A DNA stretch of 64,000 bases from Hyaloperonospora brassicae (lineage: Eukaryota; Oomycota; Peronosporomycetes; Peronosporales; Peronosporaceae), in contig CANTFL010001254.1 of assembly GCA_947650285.1 (NCBI GenBank), positions 186,001-250,000 of the forward strand. Reading direction: 5' to 3'. Below the pieces are notes generated by a model. The model did no database searches and was not told the origin of the DNA. It saw only the letters and a list, made by a program, of their open reading frames with translations. The position numbers and the translations under genes are program-made. Within the stretch, counting starts at the first letter, position 1; each line of letters begins with the position of its first letter. Of this stretch, positions 1-11,862 are shown one piece after another.

Positions 1-6
1 CACAAC

Positions 7-24
7 AGGTGCCGCGACCCGGGA
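7..24 (+). promoter_or_regulatory. Putative tRNA primer-binding site of Gypsy-1
   Basis: GGTGCCGCGACCCGGGA lies 135 bases before the gag-like ORF. It has the look of a primer-binding site complementary to a tRNA 3' end (TGGTGCC... type), with the first bases altered to AGGTGCC. If right, the 5' LTR ends at about base 6. Confidence 0.4.
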
Positions 25-141
25 TTTCAGGTAGTGACATTGTATATCAGGTATTAAGCAGCCAACTACAAGCGATATGGTTATTCGTTCGAAGCTAGAG
101 AGCGGAGGGTTTCAGCGACTGCTGGGAGATTGTCGTGAGCT

Positions 142-2500
142 ATGTCAAACCAGGCGGTAACGAACGACACTAAGGTAAAGACGGAATCGAAGCGAGAAAC
201 TGGAATTGACGAGCTCGAAGAGGATGAAAATGGAAAGGAGATAAAACATGGAAGAGACGGGTACAAAAGCGTAGGAGCACTCGAGGAAGATGAACCAGAG
301 CATGTGCTACACGCGGGGCGTGTGAGCCACGTACATGCAATGAAGGAGAAGCACGCACAAGCGGTGAGAGACTTTGTGCAAGATGAGAAAGAAAAGGGAG
401 ATGACGCCAATTTAATGATGGTTATAGGAGAGCTTCAGTCGACCATCTTCAGTACCCCGAAGAGGATCTCTACACCCCTGGCGAATCGTATTATCTATCG
501 AAATGCTGAAGAGATGAAGAAGAGCAAGTGGATCAAGCAGTTCGACGTAAAACGGTTCACTCGAGTGAAATGGTCGGCCCTCAGCTTCATGTTGAACATG
601 AATTGCACCGTTGTGAGCATTGGTGCACTCTCGGCGTACACGACCTACCTCTAGCAAGCGATGGGATACAAGTGAAAAGCGGCGCAGGATCCTAAACTGG
701 CTGCGACAGTCTTTAACCCACGGGTGGTGGACAAAGCGATGAAGGAATGGAGAGCCAAGATCAGAGACACATTCGGAATTGACGCGATTCCGAGCGTCAG
801 CATTACGATGAAGCAGCTATATGAAGATGTCTCTTCAATGGAAGAGAAGGCACCGACACCAGCGAGTTATGAGTCAAAGTCAAGATCCAGTGAGACTCAA
901 GCGTGGACGAACGCTCAAGGAGGTGAAAAAGATGAATTAACCGGAGGCATTTTTTTTAACTAGTGGAGAGATCGCCTTACGTGGAGGACGTTTGCACAGA
1001 GACACCGAGGTATTCCCTATGACGAGGGGGTTAGTAAAAAATGAGGGGAGAATATGGACGAGAAACCTATGACTACGACGATGATGACAATGAGTTTAAA
1101 ACTCGACAGATACGTGGAAGCACTCCGACGAACAACTGCAATCGTCGTTTGAGCTTTGACAAATTCTTTAGTAAATGATTACAAGTACTCGCGATACAAA
1201 CACATGACCAGCTGGAAAAATCGCCAAGTTCGAAGGAAGAAGATAACGGTCCGACGAAGCTTTGGGGTGGATCAATACGTTCACTTACGAGATGAAAAAC
1301 TGTGCAAACCCCAGAACGACTGGTGTGATCCATTCTCGCTGAGTCTGAGGAAGGCGGCCAAGAGTTGGTACCGACCGTGGTCGAATAAAACGCTACTGAC
1401 ATGGAACTTGCTCAGCAAGGCGTATTTGGAGTACTAATGTTCGCAGTACAATCAGTCTTCAAAGTCCAGATATTACTCGGCAAAACGTCAAGAATCCGAA
1501 AATGTGTGCGACTTCCTCCTTCGCCTGAATGGGTATGCACAAGCAGCGCAAATCTAATACTGAAGGGTGGTTAAATCTTGAGATCATGCGGAGAACTTCT
1601 TGCTGAGTTGTGGAGACGATCATTGATGGATTTAGTCTACCCGCAACAACTGGGTGGTGTACATCGAGTAGAACAGATAATCAGGCATCGGTTGCTAGGC
1701 GAAAAACGCAAGAAGCAACGTGACAGATGAGCAGCAATCGACTGTCCGATCCACATAGATACGAGTCCCGGACCACTCGCCGCAGAGACAGCCGGAACGA
1801 CAGTACGCGTTAGCCAGAAAGCCGAATTTATAACAGACATGATGATCACCGTTTCGATCACCGAGAGGGACATAAAGAAGACTGACTCGTCAGCAGAGAC
1901 AGACAACCTCGGCGCGAAGGAGAAACATGGCGTTACAAGTACGGTGGTAGCCGTCGTATCACCCTAGCATCGGCAACTATGGACGATTTGCAAGCCGCAG
2001 TAGAAGAATTGAGACTTAGACAATACGCTAATCACTACGACTTGCACGATGAAGAAAGCGAATACGACTACACAAACGACTACGATTAGGACACTTGACG
2101 CCAATTACATGGAGGTGGGCAGAGAAGTGAACAGAGTGGCGTTGCCTGCAGAACGCGGTAAGTGACCACGACCTGGTCTTAATACTATGTGTTGAGCAGG
2201 CGTACCGGATGAGCATGAAGTACGACCTGATCCACGTGAACAAGCCAACCAGCGTCATCGACTAGACCACTCGAGAGAAAGCCTCCCATGAGGTCCCTGT
2301 GGAGCGTGTGGTTAGCAGAACACGACGCTCACTTTTGCAGACGCCGTTGCAAATTCTGCAAACATGTGCACGACGTCGGTAGGTGCGAACGGTTCACCGA
2401 GTTCGAACGACTTATTAAGTTCGTCAAGTCATCGATCGATCGAACAACTGTGCCCGAAGAACCCCAAAACACCCATTGGACAGGCCATTTAAACTAGGAG
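142..2500 (+). pseudogene. Gypsy-1 gag-like region
   Basis: The first ORF (142-654, 170 aa) is charged and acidic at its N terminus. A second short ORF (724-963) and a third (1,156-1,437) follow in other frames. From about 1,360 to 1,560 the translation reads like a Gypsy gag core (Trp-Tyr-Arg, then Tyr-Leu-Glu-Tyr, then a Tyr-Tyr-Ser-Ala-Lys-Arg and Arg-Leu-Asn-Gly-Tyr-Ala region), broken by stops. At 2,288-2,420 there is a Cys/His knuckle, C-x2-C-x3-H-x4-C, one residue short of the usual CCHC spacing. Gag would form the particle and bind RNA. Several frameshifts make it non-functional. The family call rests on motif order and neighbours. Confidence 0.6.
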
Positions 2501-2879
2501 GCTCGCCGATTTTAAATGGGAAACAACAGGCTGTCACAGTCAATGGAACCAGCAGTCGACGCGAACTACGTGTTTGCTTTTGTTGGAGACACAAGAAAGC
2601 CCGGCGATGAAGCGTGTGGAAGGTCAAAGAGAGGGGAGCATCCGCAGGAGATGTCAACTACCGACGAAAAGTCGATGGTGAAAAAGCGATGGCTCGGATC
2701 GACGCATCGCCCAACTCTCGGCGACAGATAGAATTGGAAAAGCCACTGAAGTTGCTACAAGGGGAGCGACTAGGATGGTGGTCGTCTATGAAGTTTGATC
2801 AGAGAAGAAGAATGAGAGCTTTCGTGATGGGGGGCAGTGAATGATCAACGGACTCAGATACTGCTTTACAGAGGAGCTA

Positions 2880-3200
2880 ACATCTCGGCGATTAGTGAGT
2901 CTTAAGCACAAAACGTAAGCGCTGAGGTCGAATGAGTACGGACGAGTAGATCGACGTACAAGGGATAGGGGAGTCAGAAGTAGTCACTACGTCACGGTTT
3001 ACGGTCAAGATAACACTCGGGTGGAAGGTTGTCAATGAACTCGAAGTATGGATCATGCCACATCACGCGGGGGTAGACCTGATACTCGGAATAGATTCAT
3101 GATACCAGCTGGAGTCCGTCTAGATCTATTCAATTCGACGGCCAACTTACCGGATAAACTAGTGGTGCCACTCCTTAAGTCTGCGAAAGAAATTGACGGG
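2880..3200 (+). pseudogene. Gypsy-1 aspartic protease remnant
   Basis: Between gag and RT, a translation at about 3,000-3,180 contains Ala-Gly-Val-Asp-Leu-Ile-Leu-Gly-Ile-Asp, the typical C-terminal ILG-x-D segment of retrotransposon aspartic proteases. The N-terminal D-S/T-G site is not clear. The frame changes at least twice. In an active element it would cut the Gag-Pol polyprotein. Confidence 0.5.
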
Positions 3201-3914
3201 CAGGAGTAAGAAAGAGAGGTCACAAGGGGACCCAGAGATATCAGGAGTGTCGATCGACAAGCATCTGAGGCGTTCAAGCTGCAGCGTCAACAACCAATTG
3301 GGTCCACACACAAGCTGTGGGTTCGTCGATTTTTCGCACTACTACCCAAAATCAAATACGGCAGGAGAGGAAAAGCGACGACAGTCAGGTTAACCAATCT
3401 TTCACCACGGGTTACGACATGTCCAGCACATTTCCCGATCGTAGTGTGGATTCCACACGATACATTACCACGAGATGAAGGATACGTACGCGTAAATTTG
3501 TCGAAGACCAGAGATTGGAAAGTGTTAGCGTACGGACATGTCGTAGACAAAGAATTGTTGCTGAAGGAGAAGAGTTTGTATGAGGAATGGTCGTATCGAC
3601 AACCACCAGATGTGGAACGGCCAACCTACACCCTACCGCGCGCAATCCTTCGGTGAGATGAAGATACTATGGATACACAGTGCCCGATCAACAAGGAAGA
3701 ACGAAACTGGGAGGGTACAGATAGTGTAAGACGGAAAGTTCAAGGTGCTCTCAAATAACTGACGGGAAGCGAACCGGACAGAAGTAACGGTCAAGCTGCT
3801 AATCATCATCCAAAACCGGCCAAGCATGTCACGAATCGCGCCGGAAGCATCAGCAAGACATATTGCCATTCAGAGGCAGCCAGAACGTCGAGCACGAAGT
3901 TAGAAGAGGATACG

Positions 3915-5219
3915 ATGTTGGTCAATGAGCCGCCCCGCCGCTTCGACGATAGGTTGGGTGAGCCAGATACAACCTTACATCGATATATCGAATCATCTGC
4001 ATTACCTTTATCCTCACGTACTAGGGAGAATAACCCCGTCGACAAACTGGACGAACAATTCTTGTGCGCCCTGGAAGAGTCGAGCATAGACCCACCTAAG
4101 ACGGAGCCATATACTGTGTCGTTAGATCGACCTTCTTTTGAGCATGATTCCAGCGAAGACATCATGGTGGAATACGCTTGCAAGCTCGCCTTTCTGCCGG
4201 ACCTCACGGAGCTGACACTAACAAAGTTGGACTACGATTGAAAAAATGTGATATCACCAGCTCATGATGAGGAGCAACAAGCCAAATTGATTGATGTATT
4301 GCAGAAATATGAGCAGATATTTATTTCGACTGGAGATGCGGTACCACCTCCAGCGTACGGAGTAGTTTGCGATATTGACGTAAACGAACACGGTCCTATT
4401 CAACAACGGACTCGACGTGTACCACTCCGACAACTGACAAAACTGTACGAATTGCTGAAAGGATTATTGACGGAAGGACTCATTGCGCTCTCACAGCGTT
4501 CGTGGGCCTCACCGATTGCAATTGTTCCCAAGAAGAATGACGTGTACATACGATTGTGTATTGGCTATAAGATGGTCAATGCTGTGACGATGGGTATAAA
4601 ATATACAATGCCTTTGGTGGACGATATGCTGACGGAGTTAGAAAGTTATCAATGGTTTTGCTCTCTTGACGCTGCTAGTGGGTTTGGGCGATCATGATGA
4701 CTGAGAGAGCGAGACACAATTTTGCTTTTTTGTGTTCCCTGGGAAACTTTGAATGGTTGCGGATGCCGGTTGGATTCAAGAACGATCCTATGATCTACCA
4801 GCGACTAATTGAAAATGCCTTATGGGGATACGTTGAACCTAAATGCGGCTGGAGTAAGGTTTAGGAGAACGAACGACATGCAAATAATGAAGCAGCGAAC
4901 AGACAATCTTTGGTACCATCAGGATCGCGACCGTGAGTCCGGTCCACCCACTTTATCACTTAGTTTACATCAGATTGATACATCAACACGGGCCCTAAAG
5001 CAGTACAAGGAATGTCAACGCCCCTGAAAACGACATGTTCTTAACAGGCGAACCCGACGAATCGACACTTGCACCGGTGTTCAAGCGTCGATCTTTCGTC
5101 GACGATATTTGTTTAGTGGACGGATTTTTGATGACTGCTTAGAAACACTCAATCAATAGTTAGGGAGATTCACCGAGTGTCGAATAAACGTGAGTTTTAC
5201 CAAGAGCATATATTTGTAG
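3915..5219 (+). pseudogene. Gypsy-1 reverse transcriptase, N-terminal and palm part
   Basis: An acidic linker ORF (3,915-4,241) leads into an RT ORF (4,248-4,697). That ORF has the fingers motif with Pro-Lys-Lys-Asn and Ile-Arg-Leu-Cys-Ile-Gly-Tyr (family norm is Arg-Leu-Cys-Ile-Asp-Tyr, so an Asp is Gly here) and Ser-Leu-Asp-Ala-Ala-Ser-Gly. A one-base frameshift near 4,684 moves the frame; motif Met-Pro-Val-Gly-Phe-Lys-Asn lies at about 4,760-4,790. The catalytic YxDD box appears as Phe-Val-Asp-Asp at 5,095-5,106. The frame runs into Thr-Lys-Ser-Ile-Phe-Val at 5,200-5,219, where an LTR-like insertion interrupts it; RT resumes at 7,165. Confidence 0.8.
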
Positions 5220-7164
5220 TGAAGTTGATCTCACAAAATCGCTTGTGTGAGGGTCGATCTTCCACTTGCCCTGACTTGCCGACTCACGGAGGGGGTACTC
5301 CGATATATTCCTTGTTGTATAGCCATGTGCCAAACTTGTGTACCCGTCGGCTGGGCTGGCTTTAGCTCTTCGTAATGGCCTTAGGAGATGTCGATATCGC
5401 TAATAGTTTTATGTTGATAGCTCACTTTCGGTGCAGAAAATTTCACATCACGAACAGGGTTCTGCGATCTTGGTCTTGGGTCGCGCAGACCACTATTTAA
5501 ATTGCCGCGATCTTAATTTTAAATTGAACTGATCTCGATTTGTCTTCGGGATTGGGGTCTTTGCTGTGCGAAAAACTTCACTTGGCAAATAATAGTCTTG
5601 CGTCGATCTTAACTTAGGGTCGGTCTGATCTGGACTAGGGGTCGGCTATCTTGTCGGAAGTGCGCAGCTTAGGTCGGATAGGTACCCCGGTTCGCCGAAA
5701 TGAAACGTGCCGATCTGTCCTGTAGATAGCTTCGATTTTGCTCGGTCTTGTATTAAACTCCATGTACGGGTCCTTTGACCACTTAAGCCGTCTCGCGATT
5801 TTGATTCCTTTTCCTCTACCATTGTTGCTGCTACCCTATCAGTTGAGCTGAGTGTGAGTACTTGATCGATCCAGACCAGATCTTCCGGGATCGCTATTCT
5901 CGACATTGGCCAAAAATTCAAGATCGGACTTCAAAATTACTTGAAACACGCGTACCTTGGGCCGACGGTGAAGCCAAACAAATCTTACTTGGAAAAGAGA
6001 AGGGGGTAATGCGCGTTGTGAGCAGAAGAAGTAGATTTCAAGTCTGTTTATTAACCAACCAAATTATTAGACAACCTGTCTTTAAACCTATTCATAATCG
6101 TAGTTCGTTCTCCTTAGCCGGTATTACCTGAAGCCGGATCGTCCCTTTGAACAAGTGTCGAAATTTCGTGACTTGTACCTCAATGATAGCGCCAGTATTC
6201 CAGGTATCGTATACAGAACACAAAATAGCCCATAAATCTTTAAGTATAGTACCAGATACCCATTATTAGCGCCAAAGTACCCGATATATTACCCAAAATG
6301 TCAAATGTGTCCTAAATCATTTTGCGACGTCAATTTGACCAGCTTCCACTGGCTCGTCTGCTCTAAACTTTTAAAACATCACTCAGGGACCTCTATTAGG
6401 CAATATTCTCATGATCCGGTAGTCTCATCAGGGATAAATCCATAACCAACAGGAAAGGTGACCGATCCGATGCCCAATCCAAGATTGTTGAGTATCGATC
6501 GGTCCATTTCAGTAATAGATATCGTTCTGTTCATTGTACGTGGCCCAATATATTCGTTCAGGGTTTATCTGATCAACGAGACCCTCCACATGTCTTAGAA
6601 TATCTCTTGGACCCCCATGATTATTCACACACCTAGAGCGGGCTAAAATAAACCGAAATCAGTACTCACTTTGTGAGACCCGAAAAGAGTATTATCGATC
6701 TATAGGATGTTGCAACTTTGTTACAGAGTCACATCACATCACCTGGTCCCAGATGCACCTTTCCCGGAGTAATTCTGCCACAGTGTTCACGATCGTTGGC
6801 GATACCGGTCAATAGGATGCTCCACATGTTCGTAAATTATAAAACCTTCGCGTGTAAATTTGTGACTCAGTCTATACCTGCCTTTACATACACATTCTTG
6901 TCCTTGACCAACCTTAAGGTGGATCGCTTGACTTCATCCCTTTCCTTGTCCCAGGTCACACCGTAGAAATCATCCAATCTACGCCCCGTCTCAGATAGTT
7001 CCATGTCCATCATTATGAAGACAGTTGGATCGGATCATTGATCCCCGTTGGGATTATTTTTCATCTCCTATCGGATCACTAGATCACTTAATATCATTTT
7101 CGCCAGCAAGTGACGCCTTAACTGGATGGTCACCTATCCACGTCCCGAAAATTTGCTTAGTGAC
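5220..7164. mobile_element. LTR-like insertion splitting Gypsy-1 RT
   Basis: RT coding breaks at Ser-Ile-Phe-Val (5,219) and resumes with Thr-Phe-Val-Gln-Pro (7,160 onward), so about 1.95 kb was inserted. The insert has no ORF of note. TTTGT occurs at both edges (about 5,215-5,219 and 7,165-7,169) and could be a 5-bp target duplication. The interior resembles part of the palindrome arms (24.83-26.1 kb): both start with GTrGyGAAGTyGATCTC-like sequence and share a Thr-Gly-Pro-Asp-type GC-rich first half, CTGTTTATT and a GCGyCCyTTGAAC block. It is probably a solo LTR of a family also present in the arms. Exact ends are uncertain. Confidence 0.5.
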
Positions 7165-7800
7165 GTTACCACATTTGTTCAACCGCGAGTTGACTTCCTC
7201 TCCCTTAAATTAAACGCGCAAGGAATCTCAGCTAATCCAGAGAAGCTGGCAGCTATCGCTGAGATCCTCTTTCTGACTTCGAAGAAATGCATGCAAGCAT
7301 TCTTAGGAGCTCTCAGTTACTACAGCCGGTTCATTCAGAATATGGCTATATATGGAGCGGTCCTCTACCGACTGAAGGAGGACGATATCCCAAAGTCACC
7401 AGCTCTGGAGATATCTCGTAAATCGTTTGAGCTTCTTAAACAATCCATCGTCAAAGCACCCATCCTCCGTCATTTTGATCAAAGTCTATATGTTCACGTG
7501 ATGATCTTCGCAAACGACTGGGCACTGAGTAGCACTTCAATGCAATGCCACGACCACAAATTGCATCCAGTGCGATCTTGCGGCCGAGTATTATAAGAGA
7601 ATGAGAAGAACTTCCACCCTACAGAACGCGAGGTACTCGCATTATTGTAACTGATCAAGGTCGCACATACACTGCTTGCAGGAAAAACAATCCACGTCGG
7701 AATGAGGTACTCAACATCGGAGTGATTTTCACAGCCAAATCGTTGTATGGTCGAGCAGTCAGCGTCGCCTTGTGTTGTCACCCTATTATCTAAAACGTAA
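7165..7800 (+). pseudogene. Gypsy-1 RT thumb and first RNase H remnant
   Basis: The ORF at 7,126-7,596 continues RT: Val-Asp-Phe-Leu-Ser-Leu-Lys, then Gly-Ile-Ser-Ala-Asn-Pro-Glu-Lys, the thumb segment Phe-Leu-Gly-Ala-Leu-Ser-Tyr-Tyr-Ser-Arg-Phe-Ile, then Pro-Ile-Leu-Arg-His-Phe-Asp and Phe-Ala-Asn-Asp-Trp-Ala. The last should be the first RNase H aspartate segment (usually Thr-Asp-Ala-Ser), so that catalytic site looks altered. After a frame change, 7,600-7,660 holds His-Pro-Thr-Glu-Arg-Glu-Val-Leu-Ala-Leu-Leu, the Glu motif of Gypsy RNase H. Confidence 0.75.
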
Positions 7801-7959
7801 GAGAGTGAGCGAGCGCGATGTCGATTTTCTGCAGCTACCCCAGGCGTCCATTACGCCGACAGTCGAAATCGACGAATCGCTGGCCCACATTGCCCCATAC
7901 CCCACTCATGGGACAGTGGTCGGTCTCGATACTGAGCTTTTATGTACACGGTGATTGTC

Positions 7960-8406
7960 AGAATTCAATGGGTTCGTCATGTCTTTTGACGGCTCGTCGA
8001 AGACGGAAAACATAGCGGATTTGGAATTCGTGCGTGGATATTGTTGAGACTGCCCGAGTGGACAGTCGTAATTGCCGCGAGTGAATACCTTCCGTCTACC
8101 ACATTAAATTTGGCAGAATACGCCGGCATGAACCGAGGCGCTCGAGCAGCATTGGATCACCAAGTTGCTGATCTGATCATAGTGGGGGGCTCGAGGCTAG
8201 CGATCCAACAAGCCATGGGAGTGATCGCGTGCAAACACAGCGCACCGCAAGTAGAACTGACACGTCATAAAGAGTTAATTACGAGATTTAATGCCGTACA
8301 ATACTTGCACGTAATCCGCTTTTACAATGCAGCTGCCGACATTCTGGACACGGAAGCACTAGAGACCAAGACGGAAGAGCTACTCTTAGTTGAGGAACGC
8401 AATTAA
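7960..8406 (+). pseudogene. Gypsy-1 second RNase H domain (aRNH-like)
   Basis: After the usual RNase H, a second one follows: Ser-Phe-Asp-Gly-Ser-Ser at about 7,980, a frame change near 8,040, then an open frame to 8,406 with Leu-Ala-Glu-Tyr-Ala-Gly, Ile-Val-Gly-Gly-Ser-Arg-Leu-Ala-Ile-Gln-Gln and Asn-Ala-Ala-Ala-Asp-Ile-Leu. This matches the D-E-D-D layout of an archaeal/plant-type RNase H, as known from some plant and oomycete Gypsy elements. The third acidic residue, normally Gly-Asp-Ser-Arg-Leu, is Gly here, so it is inactive. It should remove RNA from RNA-DNA hybrids during reverse transcription. Confidence 0.6.
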
Positions 8407-8438
8407 GAGCTACAAAACTGAATTGGATACAAGAAAAG

Positions 8439-9880
8439 TTGGTTGGAGATAGAAAACGCGGTGAGGTCATCGAGGCAAAACCAGCGGTATCACCGGTTAC
8501 ACGAAGTACAACTAGTCGTGTGCGATTTGCCGACCAGCTGAGTGATGTACGACCGACAGAGAAGAGTGAAGAGTTGTGTGAAAATCTAGAATACGAACAG
8601 ATTGTTCGACGCGCAGTGACCCGATCAAAAACCGAGTTTCGAGCATCATCAAATGCGGAGGACATTTACCCACCAACCGTTCAAAATAAACGGGTGGAAC
8701 GGACATCGACTGCACAAGATGAAGATACGAAGTGCGAAGATCTCAAGGCATATTTGCGAGGATATTTCGACAATTTAACACATCGTCAAGCTAGCGAAGA
8801 TGGGAAGATCGCTGATCGATTCTTATTGAGTCAGGACGGGCAGCTCTACTGCGTGGGACGGCGCCGAGAGTACAAGAGACGCAAGAGGACGACATTAAAA
8901 TGCGTCTTGCAATCCCAAAGATACTAGTCGACGAATTCATGTTAAATTGTCATGACTCGTTAAAAGGCGGACATCAAGGAACTGTGCGGACATATCACAA
9001 CGTCAAAACTGATTATTACTGGACTTGATCATATGCAGATGTATCAAGACATGTGCAATATTGCGAAGATTGCAGTACAAGCAAGAGCAAGGTAACACTC
9101 AGGGGGTATTCTCCGCGGAAACTAATCTCCGAGCGACCATTTCAAATGCTGTCAACGGACTTCGTCATGCCATTTCCAAAGACTCTACGAGGAAATAGGG
9201 CGCAATTACTGTTCCAAGATCATTTTACTAGCTTTGTGATAGCTAAAGAAATCAACGGCACGTCGGGATTGGAGGTAACGAAAGCGTTCGAAGATAAATC
9301 TTCCGTCATTATAGCTCTCCCCGTCTCATTCGTCACGATAGAAATCATATGTTCATGAGTGAGGTTTTTTAAACGTTTGCTGAAATGATGCAAGCTAAGT
9401 CAAGAGCCACTCTCACTCATCTCCTACAAGCAAACGGGCATCAAGAGTAAGTGTCAAGACAATGATACAAACGGTGCGAGTGAACTTTAAAACTCCACTA
9501 CAAGCATATTGAGATGATATTGCAGAAAATTTTGTTTACGCTATTAACAACTCAAGCTATTCAACGAGAAAAGAGACGCCGTTCTAGTTGGTACAAGGGT
9601 GGGATGCCCACTCAACAATGAAGGCGATGACTGAGTCAATGCGACTTGCCAAGCCAAGGAACAAAATGGTGATCGATTCGACAAATCCATTCCGGTGGCG
9701 TCGCGAGTCTAACAGGCAGCAAGAAGTGGCGCTACGACTAGCAAAAGAATACCATGTGAGAGAGAAAGCAATTAGAGCGCGTGAACATAACGAGCTACTC
9801 AGTCAAGCTGAGCGACGTATAGAGTCAACGAACACCGAACCTGATACTGGGCAAGATGATGAGGCGCCTGGAGACTAATT
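8439..9880 (+). pseudogene. Gypsy-1 integrase, zinc-binding and core domains
   Basis: A charged linker ORF (8,439-8,927) leads to an HHCC zinc-binding region: Asn-Cys-His-Asp-Ser-Leu-Lys-Gly-Gly-His at 8,945-8,975, then Tyr-Cys-Glu-Asp-Cys at 9,058-9,075. The core domain follows in the 9,053-9,358 frame with Ser-Thr-Asp-Phe-Val (first catalytic Asp). Frameshifts break the second Asp region near 9,320-9,345. A further ORF (9,588-9,878) with Trp-Arg-Arg-Glu-Ser-Asn-Arg-Gln and many charged residues is the post-core part. Integrase would insert cDNA into the genome. It is inactive here. Confidence 0.75.
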
Positions 9881-10029
9881 CACTCAATCAGGTGAAGATA
9901 TAATTCGAAACACGACGACAAGGAGGACTTCTAATGACGCGATTGATGAAGGAGGCCAAGTGTAACTATAGATGGATCGAATGAAGCTTGGAATAGAAAT
10001 GAAGCCAGAAGATAGGTGAAATTCTCCTT

Positions 10030-10872
10030 TCCGATTCAAGAGACTGATCGAAGAGCTAAGTTTGAACTGAAGCTGCCAGATAAAAGCGGAAATTGATTAT
10101 ACCCAGTAATTTACTTATTGCGCTTGAAAGGTGACAGGACAAGGTGTACGTCCAACGACGAAGTTGGTGCATGGGCTTGGGAAGACTGATCGAATCGACT
10201 TTGACAAAGAAATTACTGGCGGAATATAGCTGGTAGCACGATAAGTCAACTGGCAGATACGAGGTCGAGGTCAACGACCACTGACAGAAGCCAGCGGAAG
10301 TTACCAGTAAATTAGGTGGGATACGACGGACCCACGTGGAAGCGATTAGCCCACTTGTCATGTAGTGGATTATTGTACGACTACTTGAGGCTTCAGAGTA
10401 GGAATAATCGTCTGCAAATGGTGCAAGTCGCAGACGAACGGTAAAACCACAAGCACCACGCATACTTTCATTCTGTAAAGACTAGCAGGAAGAAGGAAAA
10501 AGGAAGTTACTGCTTCACGATGTACTGGTGCAAGGATACAAAGATGAATCAATGAAATAAATCAAAGCACGAACCCAGACCAAGGGCTCCGACATGTCGG
10601 CATATAAAGAGCTGGAACCACCGAGAGACAGCATATGGGTACAGTCGAAAGCGTAAAAACAATTTGCATACAATCGCGATTTTCAGGCTCGAGAGATGAG
10701 GGATCGACGACCGGAGGAGGAGCTTCGTCTGCTTTGACATTCTCGACGATGAGTTGCTTCAATTTACTTTCAGACGTTTCGACTGGAGCAAATACAGAGA
10801 ACCTTGGATTGCAAGGACAGAAACACGTGTTACTAGGGGGCTCTGATGGGCGGGTTATCTACCACACGCATT
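10030..10872 (+). pseudogene. Gypsy-1 integrase C-terminal and chromodomain-like end
   Basis: Translations in shifting plus-strand frames give Phe-Glu-Leu-Lys-Leu-Pro-Asp (10,058), Tyr-Pro-Val-Ile-Tyr-Leu-Leu-Arg-Leu-Lys (about 10,100), then Val-Gly-Tyr-Asp-Gly-Pro-Thr-Trp (10,315-10,340) followed by Leu-Ala-His-Leu-Ser-Cys. The last stretch looks like the Trp-x-Gly-Tyr...Thr-Trp core of a chromodomain, which in chromoviruses steers integration. The tail runs to about 10,872 (ORF 10,635-10,874). Heavily broken. Confidence 0.5.
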
Positions 10873-11862
10873 AGGGCTTAACTTGGTCAAGCGCTTCAAG
10901 CTTCAAGCTTGTTGATCCAGTCAACACCCTCGGGCACCCACACATATATCATGATTCGGTACACGGGCACTGACGGCTTAATGAAAAGTTCAAGGTCATG
11001 AAAAGGCGTGGGTCCACGAGAAGGATTTGAAGACGCGGCATATTACAAGGCAATGCTCAAGTTCTTTTAGACCTTCCTCTGAAGATCCCCTCAAGGTTTG
11101 CGAGGGGCAGCATACTCAGCCCAATCAGTAAAAATTTGGGGCAAGTCTTTGGTCGAGCGCGAAATGTTTTTTTTAATCGGGGTCCATGCTCAAGAATAAT
11201 CGACTTTAAGATCTAATACGTACGCACTCACAAAGCGACAAGAATGTTTGAGCGATCATCGGCACGAGCAGACGGCGGTGGATCACTATTTTTTCCGCTA
11301 AACTAGACCCACACGTCGCCACCAAGTCAAGAGGAGAACTGGAATGTGGAGAACTGTGAGCATGTTGAAGCCGATCTTAAGCCTCACCAAGCTTAGAACC
11401 ACTCATGAACGTCGGCTTCAATGAAAATAACACCAGACAACACTGACACAGATGCGACGGATCATACACGTCAGCAAACGCGAGGAGCCCTGCGAGTGAA
11501 ACGGGGATGGGAGCGACGAACGACTTCGATTCAAAAGTCACCTATCAGATAGGGGACCGAGCAGACGTGATGCCCAACAACCAGCGAGCTGACCCACGAT
11601 AGAAGAAATGACTATTTATACTCGATCGCATGCCAGGAGTCGACCTCGAATTCCAAGCGGCCACTTGACCCAAACGAGCACTATGAAGAGAGTTTGAAAG
11701 CGCTAATGGTTCAAGTAAATCAACAGCAGTAGTCGCTTCCGGTGGTCACGGGAACTTGGACCCAGTATCACTCGACTTCAACGAATAAGGTGAAGCCGAC
11801 GAAGAAGTAGCCGACACTCCAGTTCCTGACGTTTTTCTGATGCTAGCCCTGACCTGCCGAAT

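Larger units (their letters stand above)
1..10872 (+). mobile_element. Gypsy-1: decayed Ty3/Gypsy LTR retrotransposon, plus strand
   Basis: The order of recognisable pieces is primer-binding site, gag with Cys/His knuckle, aspartic protease, RT, RNase H, a second RNase H, integrase and a chromodomain-like C terminus, all on the plus strand. This is the gag-pol order of Ty3/Gypsy elements. The 5' LTR would lie left of the window and I could not find a matching 3' LTR. The reading frame is broken by many stops and frameshifts, and RT is split by a ~1.95 kb insertion (5,220-7,164). It lacks the dense hairpins of the other Gypsy elements here, so it is a different family. Element ends are uncertain. 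Confidence 0.8.

Noticed and set aside
10831..10872. TGTTACTAGGGGGC at 10,831 as the start of a Gypsy-1 3' LTR
   Set aside because: The coding frame of the element tail seems to run through it to 10,872, and I found no matching 5' LTR to compare.
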